In this document: piece by piece, positions 1 to 5,822 of the stretch | Layout of the letters: every line of letters begins with the position of its first letter | How positions within the stretch are numbered: position 1 is the stretch's first letter | Source: CAYVKY01 sp964452115 | GTDB taxonomy: Bacteria > Bacteroidota > Ignavibacteria > Tepidaquicellales > Tepidaquicellaceae | Assembly (NCBI GenBank): GCA_964452115.1 | Contig: CAYVKY010000104.1 | Coordinates: 1 to 8,285 of the forward strand | Length of the DNA stretch: 8,285 nucleotides | Reading direction: 5' to 3' | The notes under the pieces: generated by a model | The model's database searches: none | The model's input: the letters and a program-made list of their open reading frames with translations, nothing else | Told to the model about the DNA's origin: nothing | Program-made: the position numbers and the translations under genes

Positions 1-824
1 GTCGTCCATCCCGCACCGCCGTTCAGCGATTTTGAAAAACCGATTTTATCTTCGATGTTATTATTAAGCAGATTTACTTCAGCCCATACGCAGTAAATTT
101 CTCCGTTGGGACCGGTTTGAATTTTTGCTCCCTGATTAATATGATTTGCCGAAGGCGAACTCACCTGCACTTCGGGCAGAAAATTATTTCCTCCGTCGGT
201 TGAATATGAAACCACAACCGGATAAGGCGGACTCCAGCGCGTGTATGCATTATAGACACGCCCGTTGTACGCGCTTGATGCAAGCGGGTCAACCGCAAGT
301 GAATTTCCGTCGAAGCCGTTCGAAGCCGGCAAAATCACGCGCCCAAGCCAGTTTGCACCCTGATTAAGCGATTTGTCAACGACAAGATATGTATCAAAAT
401 AATTGTAATAAAAATTTCCGAGTGAATTGATCGCAACCGACGGATTGGTCGAATACACAAGCGATGACGGAAGATAATCCGCACCGAACCATTGACTGCC
501 GCCGTTGACCGAATAATAATATCCGACGCCAAGGTCAGTATTTGCGCCCAGAAAAATAACCTGCGGATTATTCCTCTGAATCACCGATGATATTGTGCTT
601 TGATTTACAGAAGACGGAAATATATTCTGATTTGAATAAACGCTCAGAATACCGAATTTCGTACTGACATTCGAAACCGATGGAGTTGTGTGTAAAGCCG
701 CAATTTTTTTAAAAGCCTGCGGCAAAAAATCTTTTGTCTTCGAAATCATTTTTTCCTGCGGGAATAAATTGCCCGCTGCAAGTCCCGACAGGATTATAAA
801 TAGCGTAAATATCTTTTTGTACAT
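1..824 (-). CDS. Secreted Asp-box (BNR/sialidase-fold) repeat protein, N-terminal part, runs off the window
   Basis: Reading the minus strand from ATG at 824 gives 274 open codons to the window edge with no stop, so the C-terminus is missing. Residues 1 to about 23 form a signal peptide (MYKK, hydrophobic IFTLFIILSGLAAG, then NLFPQ). The mature part contains four Asp-box-like motifs of the S-x-D-x-G-x-x-W type: SVNGGSQW at 105-112, SLNQGANW at 152-159, STDGGNNF at 208-215 and SLNGGAGW at 266-273. Three of the four have Asn at the Asp position. Asp boxes mark turns in beta-propeller folds such as sialidases and Vps10-type proteins, so an extracellular or surface beta-propeller is inferred. No catalytic sialidase residues (FRIP motif, Arg triad) are visible, so an enzymatic role is not supported. 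A C-terminal sorting domain, if present, lies outside the window. No Shine-Dalgarno sequence is visible. Confidence 0.8.
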   Translation of the reverse strand, partial: MYKKIFTLFIILSGLAAGNLFPQEKMISKTKDFLPQAFKKIAALHTTPSVSNVSTKFGILSVYSNQNIFPSSVNQSTISSVIQRNNPQVIFLGANTDLGVGYYYSVNGGSQWFGADYLPSSLVYSTNPSVAINSLGNFYYNYFDTYLVVDKSLNQGANWLGRVILPASNGFDGNSLAVDPLASSAYNGRVYNAYTRWSPPYPVVVSYSTDGGNNFLPEVQVSSPSANHINQGAKIQTGPNGEIYCVWAEVNLLNNNIEDKIGFSKSLNGGAGWT

Positions 825-910
825 ATATCGTCTATGTTTATTATAATCTATAAAAATTATAAAACATATTCAATTTGAATTTCCTAACAGAAAAGAAACA
901 CAATATTCAA

Positions 911-959
911 TTAAAAATTAAGAATTAAGAATTAAGAATTAAAAATTAAAAATTAAGAA
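911..959. repeat. Seven tandem copies of heptamer TTAARAA
   Basis: The 49 bases divide exactly into seven 7-mers: TTAAAAA, three of TTAAGAA, two of TTAAAAA, then TTAAGAA. Only the fifth base (A or G) varies. Such low-complexity AT repeats are prone to slippage. The array ends 6 bases before the ATGCCGAAGGCAT hairpin, so the two may belong to one composite repeat element. That link is inference. Confidence 0.85.
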
Positions 960-965
960 TTGGTT

Positions 966-978
966 ATGCCGAAGGCAT
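966..978. repeat. Short hairpin repeat ATGCC-GAA-GGCAT
   Basis: Perfect 5-bp arms enclose a GAA triloop closed by a C-G pair. The T-run downstream on the plus strand starts several bases after the stem, and no plus-strand gene ends here, so it is not read as a terminator. Its design (5-bp arms around a G-N-A triloop) matches the ACCCC-GTA-GGGGT elements near 8190 and 8240. Confidence 0.6.
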
Positions 979-1062
979 TATACGTTTTTTTTTCTACATA
1001 ACCCCAAAGAATATTTTCATTACATGCCCTGCTCTTGTATATCCGATTATCTGAGGACGGAT

Positions 1063-1112
1063 AAAAAAAAACCTCCGCAGTTTAATTTAATGGATCGAAC
1101 TGACGGAGGTTT
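1063..1112 (-). terminator. Rho-independent terminator of the sigma/sensor operon
   Basis: On the minus strand the arm at 1112-1098 (AAACCTCCGTCAGTT) pairs with 1082-1069 (AACTGCGGAGGTTT) with a single bulged base. The last arm runs into a continuous T-tract (1071-1063). It lies 19 bases past the stop of the Spy-like gene. On the plus strand the stem is followed by the T-rich TTTCTTTCTTTT, so weak activity in that direction is possible, but no plus-strand gene reads toward it. Confidence 0.92.
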
Positions 1113-1131
1113 CTTTCTTTTAATGAATTAA

Positions 1132-1569
1132 TTATTCGGTATTGTGCTTTGGCTTTTTGTCAAATTTTTTCTTCATCTGCTGTTTCATATCCTGATATTT
1201 TGTCCACTGGTCATCCGTGAGAACTGCCTTCAGACTGTTATCTCGGCTGTCCATAAGCATTTTCATGTCATCTTTGCTTTTATCTTTCTTTTGCATCATC
1301 TGATCCATACTCTGATGAAAATTTGTAAGTATGTCTTTGACCTGTACGGTCTGTGAATCCGACAGCGACAATTGTTTCACCATATCATCAAGTTCCCTGA
1401 CAATCATATCCTGTGATGTCGGTTTGTAATTATTGTCCGGCTGATTATTGCCCGGCTGATGATGTCCGCCGCGGGGCGGCATTTGTCCCGTGTTCGGCTC
1501 TTCCTGCGCATACACGAAAGCCGATATCATCAGGCAGAATATTATTATTAATGTTTTATTTAATTTCAT
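1132..1569 (-). CDS. Secreted Spy/CpxP-like (LTXXQ-type) protein
   Basis: This is a 145-residue protein with a clear signal peptide: MKLNK, a hydrophobic stretch to about residue 19, and VYA before Q22, so it is predicted to be periplasmic. A Pro/Gly/His/Asn-rich linker (about 27-50) follows. The helical, highly charged part has two LTXXQ-like motifs, LSLSDSQ at 67-73 and LTDDQ at 117-121, with a Met/Lys-rich segment (MDQMMQKKDKSKDDMKMLM) between them and a lysine-rich tail. The arrangement is that of Spy/CpxP-family periplasmic proteins, which are chaperones or stress modulators in enterobacteria. Whether this one is a chaperone, a metal binder or an accessory to the upstream sensor cannot be told from sequence. 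It is the last gene of the operon, 23 bases after the sensor gene, and is followed by a strong terminator. No Shine-Dalgarno sequence is visible. Confidence 0.75.
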   Translation of the reverse strand: MKLNKTLIIIFCLMISAFVYAQEEPNTGQMPPRGGHHQPGNNQPDNNYKPTSQDMIVRELDDMVKQLSLSDSQTVQVKDILTNFHQSMDQMMQKKDKSKDDMKMLMDSRDNSLKAVLTDDQWTKYQDMKQQMKKKFDKKPKHNTE

Positions 1570-1592
1570 TTTTATGAATTTGAATTTATTTA

Positions 1593-2171
1593 TTATTCCT
1601 CAAGCCGGTCCGGCTGCATCATTTCCTGCATTATGTCATTGCTTCCGCGCGGTTCCATTCCGGGGCGCTCCATAGGGTGCATTTGCTGATTCATCATTCT
1701 CTTTTCCCGCGGCTCGGGTACGAGTATTTTTTTGAAAATTTCCGAGAATTTTTCTTTCTGTTTGTCATCGCACAGATTCCTTATTTTCATGAAATGGTTG
1801 AATGTTTCCATTTCAATATTTTTCTGATCTTCTGCAATTTTCGAAATTAATTCCTGCACTTTTGCGTTATCGGGATTCTTCAGCTGGTCAAAGAGTTCGT
1901 CCTTATATTCCTTTGATTCGTCCATATACTTGCGGACTGATTCAAAATGTTCTTTCCTGTACTTATCAAGAGAATCCAACTGCTGCGGCGTGAAATTCAG
2001 TTCCTTTTCAAAGATTGACCTTCCGTCCGGTTTGTGCATCATCTCGGTTTGAGGTGCCGGATGCGGTGATTTTATTTTCCACACCCACATAGTTGCGATA
2101 GTCACAACATTTAGAAGAATCAGTATTGCGATTATTACGCCCAGTATGATGCCTTTTTTTGAAATCTGCAT
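1593..2171 (-). CDS. Membrane-anchored periplasmic CnrX/Spy-like sensor with Met-rich tail
   Basis: This 192-residue protein has one N-terminal membrane helix (about residues 7-31) after a short positive start (MQISKK), so the rest is expected in the periplasm. The soluble part is almost wholly helical and charged. LNFTPQQ at 58-64 starts a first helix and LCDDKQKEKF at 133-142 starts a last one, which is the two-motif plan of the Spy/CpxP/CnrX (periplasmic heavy-metal sensor) superfamily. The C-terminal tail is rich in Met (eight between 159 and 185) with Pro and His165, which would suit soft-metal binding; that is inference. The gene begins 3 bases after the stop of the putative anti-sigma gene, so the two are probably translationally coupled. 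By analogy with the CnrY-CnrX-CnrH relay it may signal to that membrane protein. The ligand is unknown, and oxidative or envelope stress sensing is equally possible. Confidence 0.72.
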   Translation of the reverse strand: MQISKKGIILGVIIAILILLNVVTIATMWVWKIKSPHPAPQTEMMHKPDGRSIFEKELNFTPQQLDSLDKYRKEHFESVRKYMDESKEYKDELFDQLKNPDNAKVQELISKIAEDQKNIEMETFNHFMKIRNLCDDKQKEKFSEIFKKILVPEPREKRMMNQQMHPMERPGMEPRGSNDIMQEMMQPDRLEE

Positions 2172-2174
2172 TTT

Positions 2175-2474
2175 TTAATTGTAATTTAATTTATATGTAA
2201 CCGAATACTCTTCATCAAAATTTTCGATTCTGCTTTGAGATTCGGTATCTGAATTTTCTGATTTAAAATGCAATACAGTGAACAGATTAAGAACAATCAG
2301 AATCAATATTGCCAGCACATATTTTATTCTGATATTAAATCCGGTATCCGGATTCTTTTCCATTCTGTAAATAACTTTTTCAAAAAGAAAAGGATTTACG
2401 TCAGCCCGCCCGACTCTGTCAGCGCTTTCGAGTGTCAGATTAACTTCATCCTGTATTTTATCATTTTGCTTCAT
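2175..2474 (-). CDS. Small single-pass membrane protein, putative anti-sigma factor
   Basis: This 99-residue protein has a hydrophilic N-terminal half, one membrane helix at about 51-69 and a short acidic tail (71-99). The N-terminal part contains VNLTLESADRVGRADVNPFL, ending with FEKVIYRM at 31-38. This resembles a short conserved stretch (T-L-x-S-x-x-x-x-x-R-A-x-x-x-P-F-L) that I recall from small proteins encoded beside ECF sigma factors in Bacteroidota. It lacks the H-x3-C-x2-C zinc motif of ZAS anti-sigma factors. The N-in orientation would put the sigma-binding part in the cytoplasm and leave about 30 residues outside to contact the sensor. It starts 17 bases after the sigma gene and is followed almost directly by the sensor gene. 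The anti-sigma role is inferred from position and topology, not from a diagnostic domain. Confidence 0.65.
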   Translation of the reverse strand: MKQNDKIQDEVNLTLESADRVGRADVNPFLFEKVIYRMEKNPDTGFNIRIKYVLAILILIVLNLFTVLHFKSENSDTESQSRIENFDEEYSVTYKLNYN

Positions 2475-2491
2475 ACCTTATTAGATGATAT

Positions 2492-3073
2492 TTATTTTAA
2501 AAACCTGCGGTCTTTTTTGTAAAAATTTGTTAAATTCTTTTTAAGATTTTCCTTTGCACGGACAAGCAGCGATTCGACGGCGGGAATGGAAATCTTCATC
2601 ACATTGCTTATTTCTGAATAACTCAATTCTTCAAATTTACTGAGGATGTATGCGGACTTTTGATTTTCCGGAAGTTTATCTATTGCAGTATATAAAATTT
2701 TCACCCGCTCTTTATTTTCCAGAAGCACCCCCGGATGAGAAAAATCCTTAAGGGCAGGATTCATATCATCCCCCGAAAAAACTGAAATTATGCTGCCAAA
2801 ACGTTTTTTCGCTTTTCTTTTCCGTAAATGTTCAAGGGATTTGTTCACCGCAATCCTGTAAATCCAGGTATAGAGACCGGATTTTCCGTTAAATCCTGAA
2901 ATTGAATTGAAAATTTCAATAAATACTTCCTGCGTCAGATCTTCTGCATCCTGTTCATTCTGAAGAAAATTCAGCACCGTGTTATAAACTTTCCCCGAAT
3001 ATAAATTAAATAATTCACGGCAGGAATTCCTGTCTTTTACTATCACTCCCCGTATTAAATCAATCTCTGACAA
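2492..3073 (-). CDS. RNA polymerase ECF-type sigma-70 factor
   Basis: This 193-residue protein has only the two core sigma domains. Region 2 (about 17-87) includes DAEDLTQEVFIEIF at 42-55 (core polymerase binding) and the region 2.3/2.4 stretch FNGKSGLYTWIYRIAVNKSL at 61-80 that contacts the -10 element. After a linker of about 40 residues, region 4 (about 125-178) carries the helix-turn-helix LSYSEISNVMKISIPAVESL, which would read the -35 element. Regions 1.1 and 3 are absent, which defines an ECF factor. The start is TTG at 3073. The open frame continues upstream to a stop near 3119 with no ATG or GTG, and residues 4-23 already match the usual ECF beginning, so TTG (or a rarer ATT) is the likely start. 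It is the first gene of a four-gene operon with its presumed regulator and a periplasmic sensor, and autoregulation is likely. Confidence 0.9.
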   Translation of the reverse strand: MSEIDLIRGVIVKDRNSCRELFNLYSGKVYNTVLNFLQNEQDAEDLTQEVFIEIFNSISGFNGKSGLYTWIYRIAVNKSLEHLRKRKAKKRFGSIISVFSGDDMNPALKDFSHPGVLLENKERVKILYTAIDKLPENQKSAYILSKFEELSYSEISNVMKISIPAVESLLVRAKENLKKNLTNFYKKDRRFLK

Positions 3074-3165
3074 ATTATTCGTGTAAAAATTGTCTGCAAT
3101 ATAGAAAAATAAATAAATTTAATCCATTAAGAAATAATTCGTGATGCGGAAAAAAAGCAATTGCA

Positions 3166-3186
3166 GGCGGGGGCGAGTCCCGCCCC
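3166..3186. repeat. GC-rich hairpin with two alternative stems
   Basis: GGGGCG (3170-3175) pairs with CGCCCC (3181-3186) around a 5-base loop. Alternatively, GGCGGG (3166-3171) pairs with CCCGCC (3179-3184). It stands out as a GC island in AT-rich surroundings. No T-tract follows on either strand, so it is more likely a repeat element than a terminator. Confidence 0.6.
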
Positions 3187-3235
3187 TATTATGTTTACAA
3201 ACGATGGGAAACAGAACAAAAAATAATTTTTTGTA

Positions 3236-3257
3236 GAGACAAAGCATGCTTTGTCTC
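3236..3257. repeat. Perfect 22-bp palindrome
   Basis: The half site GAGACAAAGCA is followed directly by its exact reverse complement with no spacer. Neither side has a T-tract of terminator type. The same kind of palindrome (core AGCATGCT inside GAGACA...TGTCTC) is familiar to me as a dispersed intergenic repeat in environmental bacterial genomes. That statement rests on memory and was not searched. Confidence 0.8.
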
Positions 3258-3277
3258 AAGGTTAACTTTTTAACCTT
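3258..3277. repeat. Perfect hairpin AAGGTTAA/TTAACCTT
   Basis: Eight-bp arms surround a CTTT loop. It begins at the base after the 22-bp palindrome ends, and its last four bases (CCTT, 3274-3277) are also the first four of the next hairpin, so the two cannot fold together completely in one strand. Confidence 0.75.
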
Positions 3278-3299
3278 CCCAAGCTTGAGCTTGGGAAGG
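3274..3299. repeat. Perfect long hairpin CCTTCCCAAGCT/AGCTTGGGAAGG
   Basis: Twelve-base arms are separated by TG, which in practice means 11 pairs with a 4-base loop. It is followed by AGGGTATAAAAAAG rather than a T-tract, so it is not a plus-strand terminator, and the divergent orientation of the flanking genes leaves nothing to terminate here. The first 15 bases of the repeat unit, from TAACC at 3271, recur with one mismatch at 8053-8067. Confidence 0.8.
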
Positions 3300-3474
3300 A
3301 GGGTATAAAAAAGACCTCAAATTCAAACACCATTTAGGGTTTTATTAATGTTCCCAATTTATTTTGGACAGCAGTGATATTTCCCGAAAATACGGCATTC
3401 GATATGCCTTTTATTTCAAAAATATTTTGGGTAAGTTTTAGTTTACATATCAAATTACAGGACAAAAACAAGAT

Positions 3475-3822
3475 ATGAGTACAGAACAAACACAAAAAAC
3501 CCGTAAAATTAAAGGGCAGACCGTGATTGACATTGAAAAATGCAAAGGTTGTGAAATCTGCACAACTGCTTGTAATGAGCATGCAATCAGTATGTCAAAA
3601 GGGATAAACAATATGGGTTATCGCTATGCGGTTGTGGTAGATGACTTATGCACCGGATGCACAAATTGTGCGATAGTATGTCCGGACGGCGTGATTAAGG
3701 TTTATCGCGAAAACAAAAAGAAAAAAGATTTAGTGGCTACAATTTCAAATGTGCAGTCATCAATGAAAGTAAAGATTGATAATCCTTCCAAGGAAGATTT
3801 ATCCAAGATGGATTATTTATAA
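3475..3822 (+). CDS. korD: 2-oxoacid:ferredoxin oxidoreductase, ferredoxin (delta) subunit, 2[4Fe-4S]
   Basis: This 115-residue protein has two four-Cys motifs: C23-x2-C26-x2-C29-x3-C33 and C59-x2-C62-x2-C65-x3-C69-P. It can therefore hold two [4Fe-4S] clusters that carry electrons from the TPP site of the complex to external ferredoxin. The first motif ends in Cys-Asn instead of the usual Cys-Pro. A Lys-rich segment (80-84) and a polar C-terminal tail to residue 115 follow the ferredoxin fold and make it longer than a minimal bacterial ferredoxin. It is the first gene of the operon, 66 bases before the alpha gene, the order seen in KOR/VOR clusters. A weak AGGA (3459-3462) lies 12 bases before the start, so the ATG is chosen by position and length. 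The kor name follows context, since the substrate is not proven. Confidence 0.9.
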   Translation: MSTEQTQKTRKIKGQTVIDIEKCKGCEICTTACNEHAISMSKGINNMGYRYAVVVDDLCTGCTNCAIVCPDGVIKVYRENKKKKDLVATISNVQSSMKVKIDNPSKEDLSKMDYL

Positions 3823-3845
3823 TAAAAAATTTTTTAAACAATTAT

Positions 3846-3870
3846 CGTCTGCAGTCAATTTCCGCAGACG
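3846..3870 (+). other. Stem-loop between the ferredoxin and alpha subunit genes
   Basis: CGTCTGC (3846-3852) pairs perfectly with GCAGACG (3864-3870) around an 11-base loop, ending 18 bases before the alpha ATG. The following sequence GATTAAATTTTATTT is AU-rich but not a clean T-tract, so full termination is unlikely. Partial termination or protection of the upstream or downstream mRNA could set the subunit ratio; this is inference. It is the only sizeable gap inside the operon. Confidence 0.5.
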
Positions 3871-3888
3871 GATTAAATTTTATTTAAT

Positions 3889-4959
3889 ATGGACGAAACA
3901 TTAGATATAAGATTAATGAAAGGCAATGAGGCAATGGCGGAAGCTGCTATTCAGGCGGGCTGTGATGCATACTTCGGATACCCGATTACACCGCAGTCAG
4001 AAGTGCCGGAATATCTTTCACGCGAAATGCCGCTGCGCGGAGGCGTGTTCCTTCAGGCAGAAAGCGAAGTTGCTTCCATCAATATGGTGTACGGAGCAGC
4101 AGGCGCAGGCGCAAGAGTGATGACTTCATCATCTTCACCCGGAATCAGTCTTATGCAGGAAGGCATTTCATACATCGCATCAGCTGAACTTCCCTGCCTT
4201 ATAGTAAATGTGAACCGCGGCGGTCCCGGACTCGGAACCATTCAGCCCTCACAGGGAGATTATTTCCAATCAACAAAGGGCGGCGGACACGGAGATTACC
4301 GCCTGATAGTGCTTGCACCGAACTCAGTTCAGGAAATGGCAGACTTTGTATTTCTCGGATTCGAACTTGCAGATAAATACCGCAACCCCGTGCTTATGCT
4401 CTCCGACGGCGCTATCGGACAAATGATGGAAAGAGTTGTATTCAAGAAAAGAGAAATCAAAAAAATTGCAAAGCCATGGGCAACCACCGGCAAGACAAAA
4501 GACAGAGAAAGAAACATTATCACTTCGCTTTTCATTCAACCCGAACAGATGGAAAAGGTAAACATCCGCCTGAAAGCAAAATATGACGAAATTACGAAAA
4601 ACGAAATCAGATACGAAGAAATAATGACAGACGATGCGGAATTTCTTATCGTTGCTTACGGCTTATCCGCAAGAATCAGCCATAAGACGATTGAACTCGC
4701 ACGCGCAAAAGGCCTGAAATGGGGACTCTTAAGACCGATAACATTATATCCGTTCCCGTACGGCAGAATCAAAGAACTTTCTTCCAAAATGAAAGCTGCG
4801 GCAACAGTTGAACTTAACATGGGACAAATGATCGAAGACGTGAAGCTCGCAGTTGAAGGACAAATTCCTGTAGGACATTACGGCAGGCTCGGCGGCATCA
4901 TTCCGTCACCTGAAGAAGTGGAAGAAAATCTTGAAAAATATTTTAACAGTGTAAAATAA
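3889..4959 (+). CDS. vorB: 2-oxoacid:ferredoxin oxidoreductase alpha subunit (KorA/VorB type)
   Basis: This 356-residue protein is a full-length alpha subunit of the KOR/VOR group. The N-terminal pyrimidine-binding domain (about 10-185) has GNEAMAEAAIQAGCDAYFGY at 12-31 leading into YPITP (31-35), FLQAESEVASI (54-64, with the acidic residues expected near the TPP aminopyrimidine), TSSSSPGISLMQEG (79-92) and RGGPGLGTIQPSQGDYFQ (110-127). A second domain (about 250-345) carries LLRPITLYPFP (280-290) and VELNMGQM (307-314). The reaction is reversible oxidative decarboxylation of a 2-oxoacid with CoA, reducing ferredoxin. The motifs resemble proteins annotated both as 2-oxoglutarate (KorA) and as 3-methyl-2-oxobutanoate (VorB) oxidoreductase subunits, so the substrate is undecided; korA would be an equally valid symbol. 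The beta gene follows after 18 bases. No Shine-Dalgarno sequence is visible. Confidence 0.93.
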   Translation: MDETLDIRLMKGNEAMAEAAIQAGCDAYFGYPITPQSEVPEYLSREMPLRGGVFLQAESEVASINMVYGAAGAGARVMTSSSSPGISLMQEGISYIASAELPCLIVNVNRGGPGLGTIQPSQGDYFQSTKGGGHGDYRLIVLAPNSVQEMADFVFLGFELADKYRNPVLMLSDGAIGQMMERVVFKKREIKKIAKPWATTGKTKDRERNIITSLFIQPEQMEKVNIRLKAKYDEITKNEIRYEEIMTDDAEFLIVAYGLSARISHKTIELARAKGLKWGLLRPITLYPFPYGRIKELSSKMKAAATVELNMGQMIEDVKLAVEGQIPVGHYGRLGGIIPSPEEVEENLEKYFNSVK

Positions 4960-4977
4960 ATTTAAATTTTAAATAAA

Positions 4978-5802
4978 ATGCCTGAAGAAAAAACATTAAC
5001 AGAAACTCCGCAATGCATAATAGACCAACAGGGCGATGTGCTTGATCTGGTGTATGAAAGACCTCATACAATGACGGATACAAGGCTTCACTTCTGCCCG
5101 GGCTGCGGACACAGTACTGCACACAAATTGATTGCAGAAGTTATTCAGGAAATGAATATACAGTCCGAAGTTATCGGAGTTGCTCCTGTCGGATGTGCCG
5201 TATTTGCTTACGACTATCTGAATATTGACTGGCAGGAAGCTGCACACGGCAGAGCCACAGCAGTTGCAACAGGAATCAAACGCTGCTATCCCGATAAATA
5301 TGTGTTCACATATCAGGGAGACGGCGACCTTGCTGCAATCGGCACAGCCGAAACAATTCACAGCATAAACAGAGGCGAAAATATATTAATAGTATTCATC
5401 AATAACGCAGTTTACGGAATGACAAGCGGACAAATGGCACCGACTACGCTTGAAGGTATGAAAACCACCACATCACCTTTCGGCAGAGACGTGCATAAAG
5501 TCGGCTGGCCTATCAAAGTATCCGAACTCGTAGCACCGCTTCCGGGCGCGCTTTATGTAACGCGTCAGGCAGTTCACACTCCGAACTATGCGCGTAAAGC
5601 AAAGAAAGCAATTATGAATGCTTTCAAATATCAGAAGCTGCACGCCGGAGCATGTCTCGTGGAAATAGTATCGAACTGTCCGTCAAACTGGAAAATGAAT
5701 CCTGTTGATACGATGAAATTTGTAGATGAACATATGCTCAAATATTATCCGCTCGGCGACGTAAAACTTCCTCCGAAAGAATTAATAAGTAAATTAGATT
5801 AA
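4978..5802 (+). CDS. korB: 2-oxoacid:ferredoxin oxidoreductase beta subunit, TPP-binding
   Basis: This 274-residue protein holds the thiamine diphosphate site of the complex. CPGCGH (40-45) is the cluster/TPP-proximal motif of KorB-type subunits, and HGRA (90-93) follows. GDGD (114-117) with NN (142-143) about 28 residues later forms the classical TPP/Mg motif, and YGMTSGQMAPTT (146-157) continues it. The C-terminal LVEIVSNCPSNW (227-238) is also typical. The length fits the short beta subunits of KOR/VOR enzymes rather than the longer pyruvate type. The first 20 or so residues are unusual and acidic; a start at Met32 (MTDTRLHFC) is possible, but the conserved stretch seems to begin near residue 26, so the upstream ATG is kept. 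It lies 18 bases after the alpha gene and 20 before the gamma gene. No Shine-Dalgarno sequence is visible. Confidence 0.93.
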   Translation: MPEEKTLTETPQCIIDQQGDVLDLVYERPHTMTDTRLHFCPGCGHSTAHKLIAEVIQEMNIQSEVIGVAPVGCAVFAYDYLNIDWQEAAHGRATAVATGIKRCYPDKYVFTYQGDGDLAAIGTAETIHSINRGENILIVFINNAVYGMTSGQMAPTTLEGMKTTTSPFGRDVHKVGWPIKVSELVAPLPGALYVTRQAVHTPNYARKAKKAIMNAFKYQKLHAGACLVEIVSNCPSNWKMNPVDTMKFVDEHMLKYYPLGDVKLPPKELISKLD

Positions 5803-5822
5803 AAGGAAAGGGACAAACAATA

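Larger units (their letters stand above)
825..1062. other. Gene-free spacer with tandem heptamers and a hairpin
   Basis: No credible coding sequence is seen here. The part next to 824 must hold the promoter of the Asp-box gene. It is very AT-rich, with TATAAT-like strings on the minus strand, but no convincing spaced promoter pair could be assigned. The middle holds the heptamer array at 911-959 and the hairpin at 966-978. A weak dyad TATCCG/CGGATA lies at 1040-1063, next to the terminator of the neighbouring operon. Confidence 0.6.
3074..3474. other. Divergent gene-free spacer rich in perfect inverted repeats
   Basis: This 401-base gap lies between the divergently read sigma operon and the oxidoreductase operon, so both promoters must be here. 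No credible gene was found. The centre (3166-3299) is filled with hairpin elements listed separately. The part nearest the ferredoxin gene (3340-3470) is AT-rich and holds a weak dyad GGCAT/ATGCC (3394-3408). The strings TATTTTGG at 3360 and 3423 recall but do not match the TAnnTTTG element of Bacteroidota promoters. No promoter is called. Confidence 0.6.

Noticed and set aside
335..532. 65-codon minus-strand open frame
   Set aside because: It lies in another frame inside the Asp-box gene, whose own frame is open over the full 824 bases with a signal peptide and repeats.
1040..1063. TATCCG/CGGATA dyad as a second terminator
   Set aside because: It has a weak 6-bp stem with a 12-base loop. 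On the minus strand it follows the real terminator and has no T-tract after it, and no plus-strand gene needs it.
3360..3430. Bacteroidota-type -7 promoter element (TAnnTTTG) at TATTTTGG
   Set aside because: Both candidates are short by one base in the TTTG part, and no TTTG at the right -33 distance was found, so no promoter is called.
3074..3474. Riboswitch or TPP-type leader before the oxidoreductase operon
   Set aside because: The hairpins are simple perfect palindromes without the conserved junction sequences of known riboswitches, and no terminator precedes the first gene.
3334..3582. 82-codon minus-strand open frame antisense to the ferredoxin gene
   Set aside because: It overlaps the well-supported ferredoxin coding sequence, has a Cys/Phe-rich composition typical of an antisense shadow and shows no recognisable motif.
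4053..5361. Several 60-120 codon minus-strand frames under the alpha and beta subunit genes
   Set aside because: They are antisense to intact, highly conserved coding sequences and have no motifs of their own.
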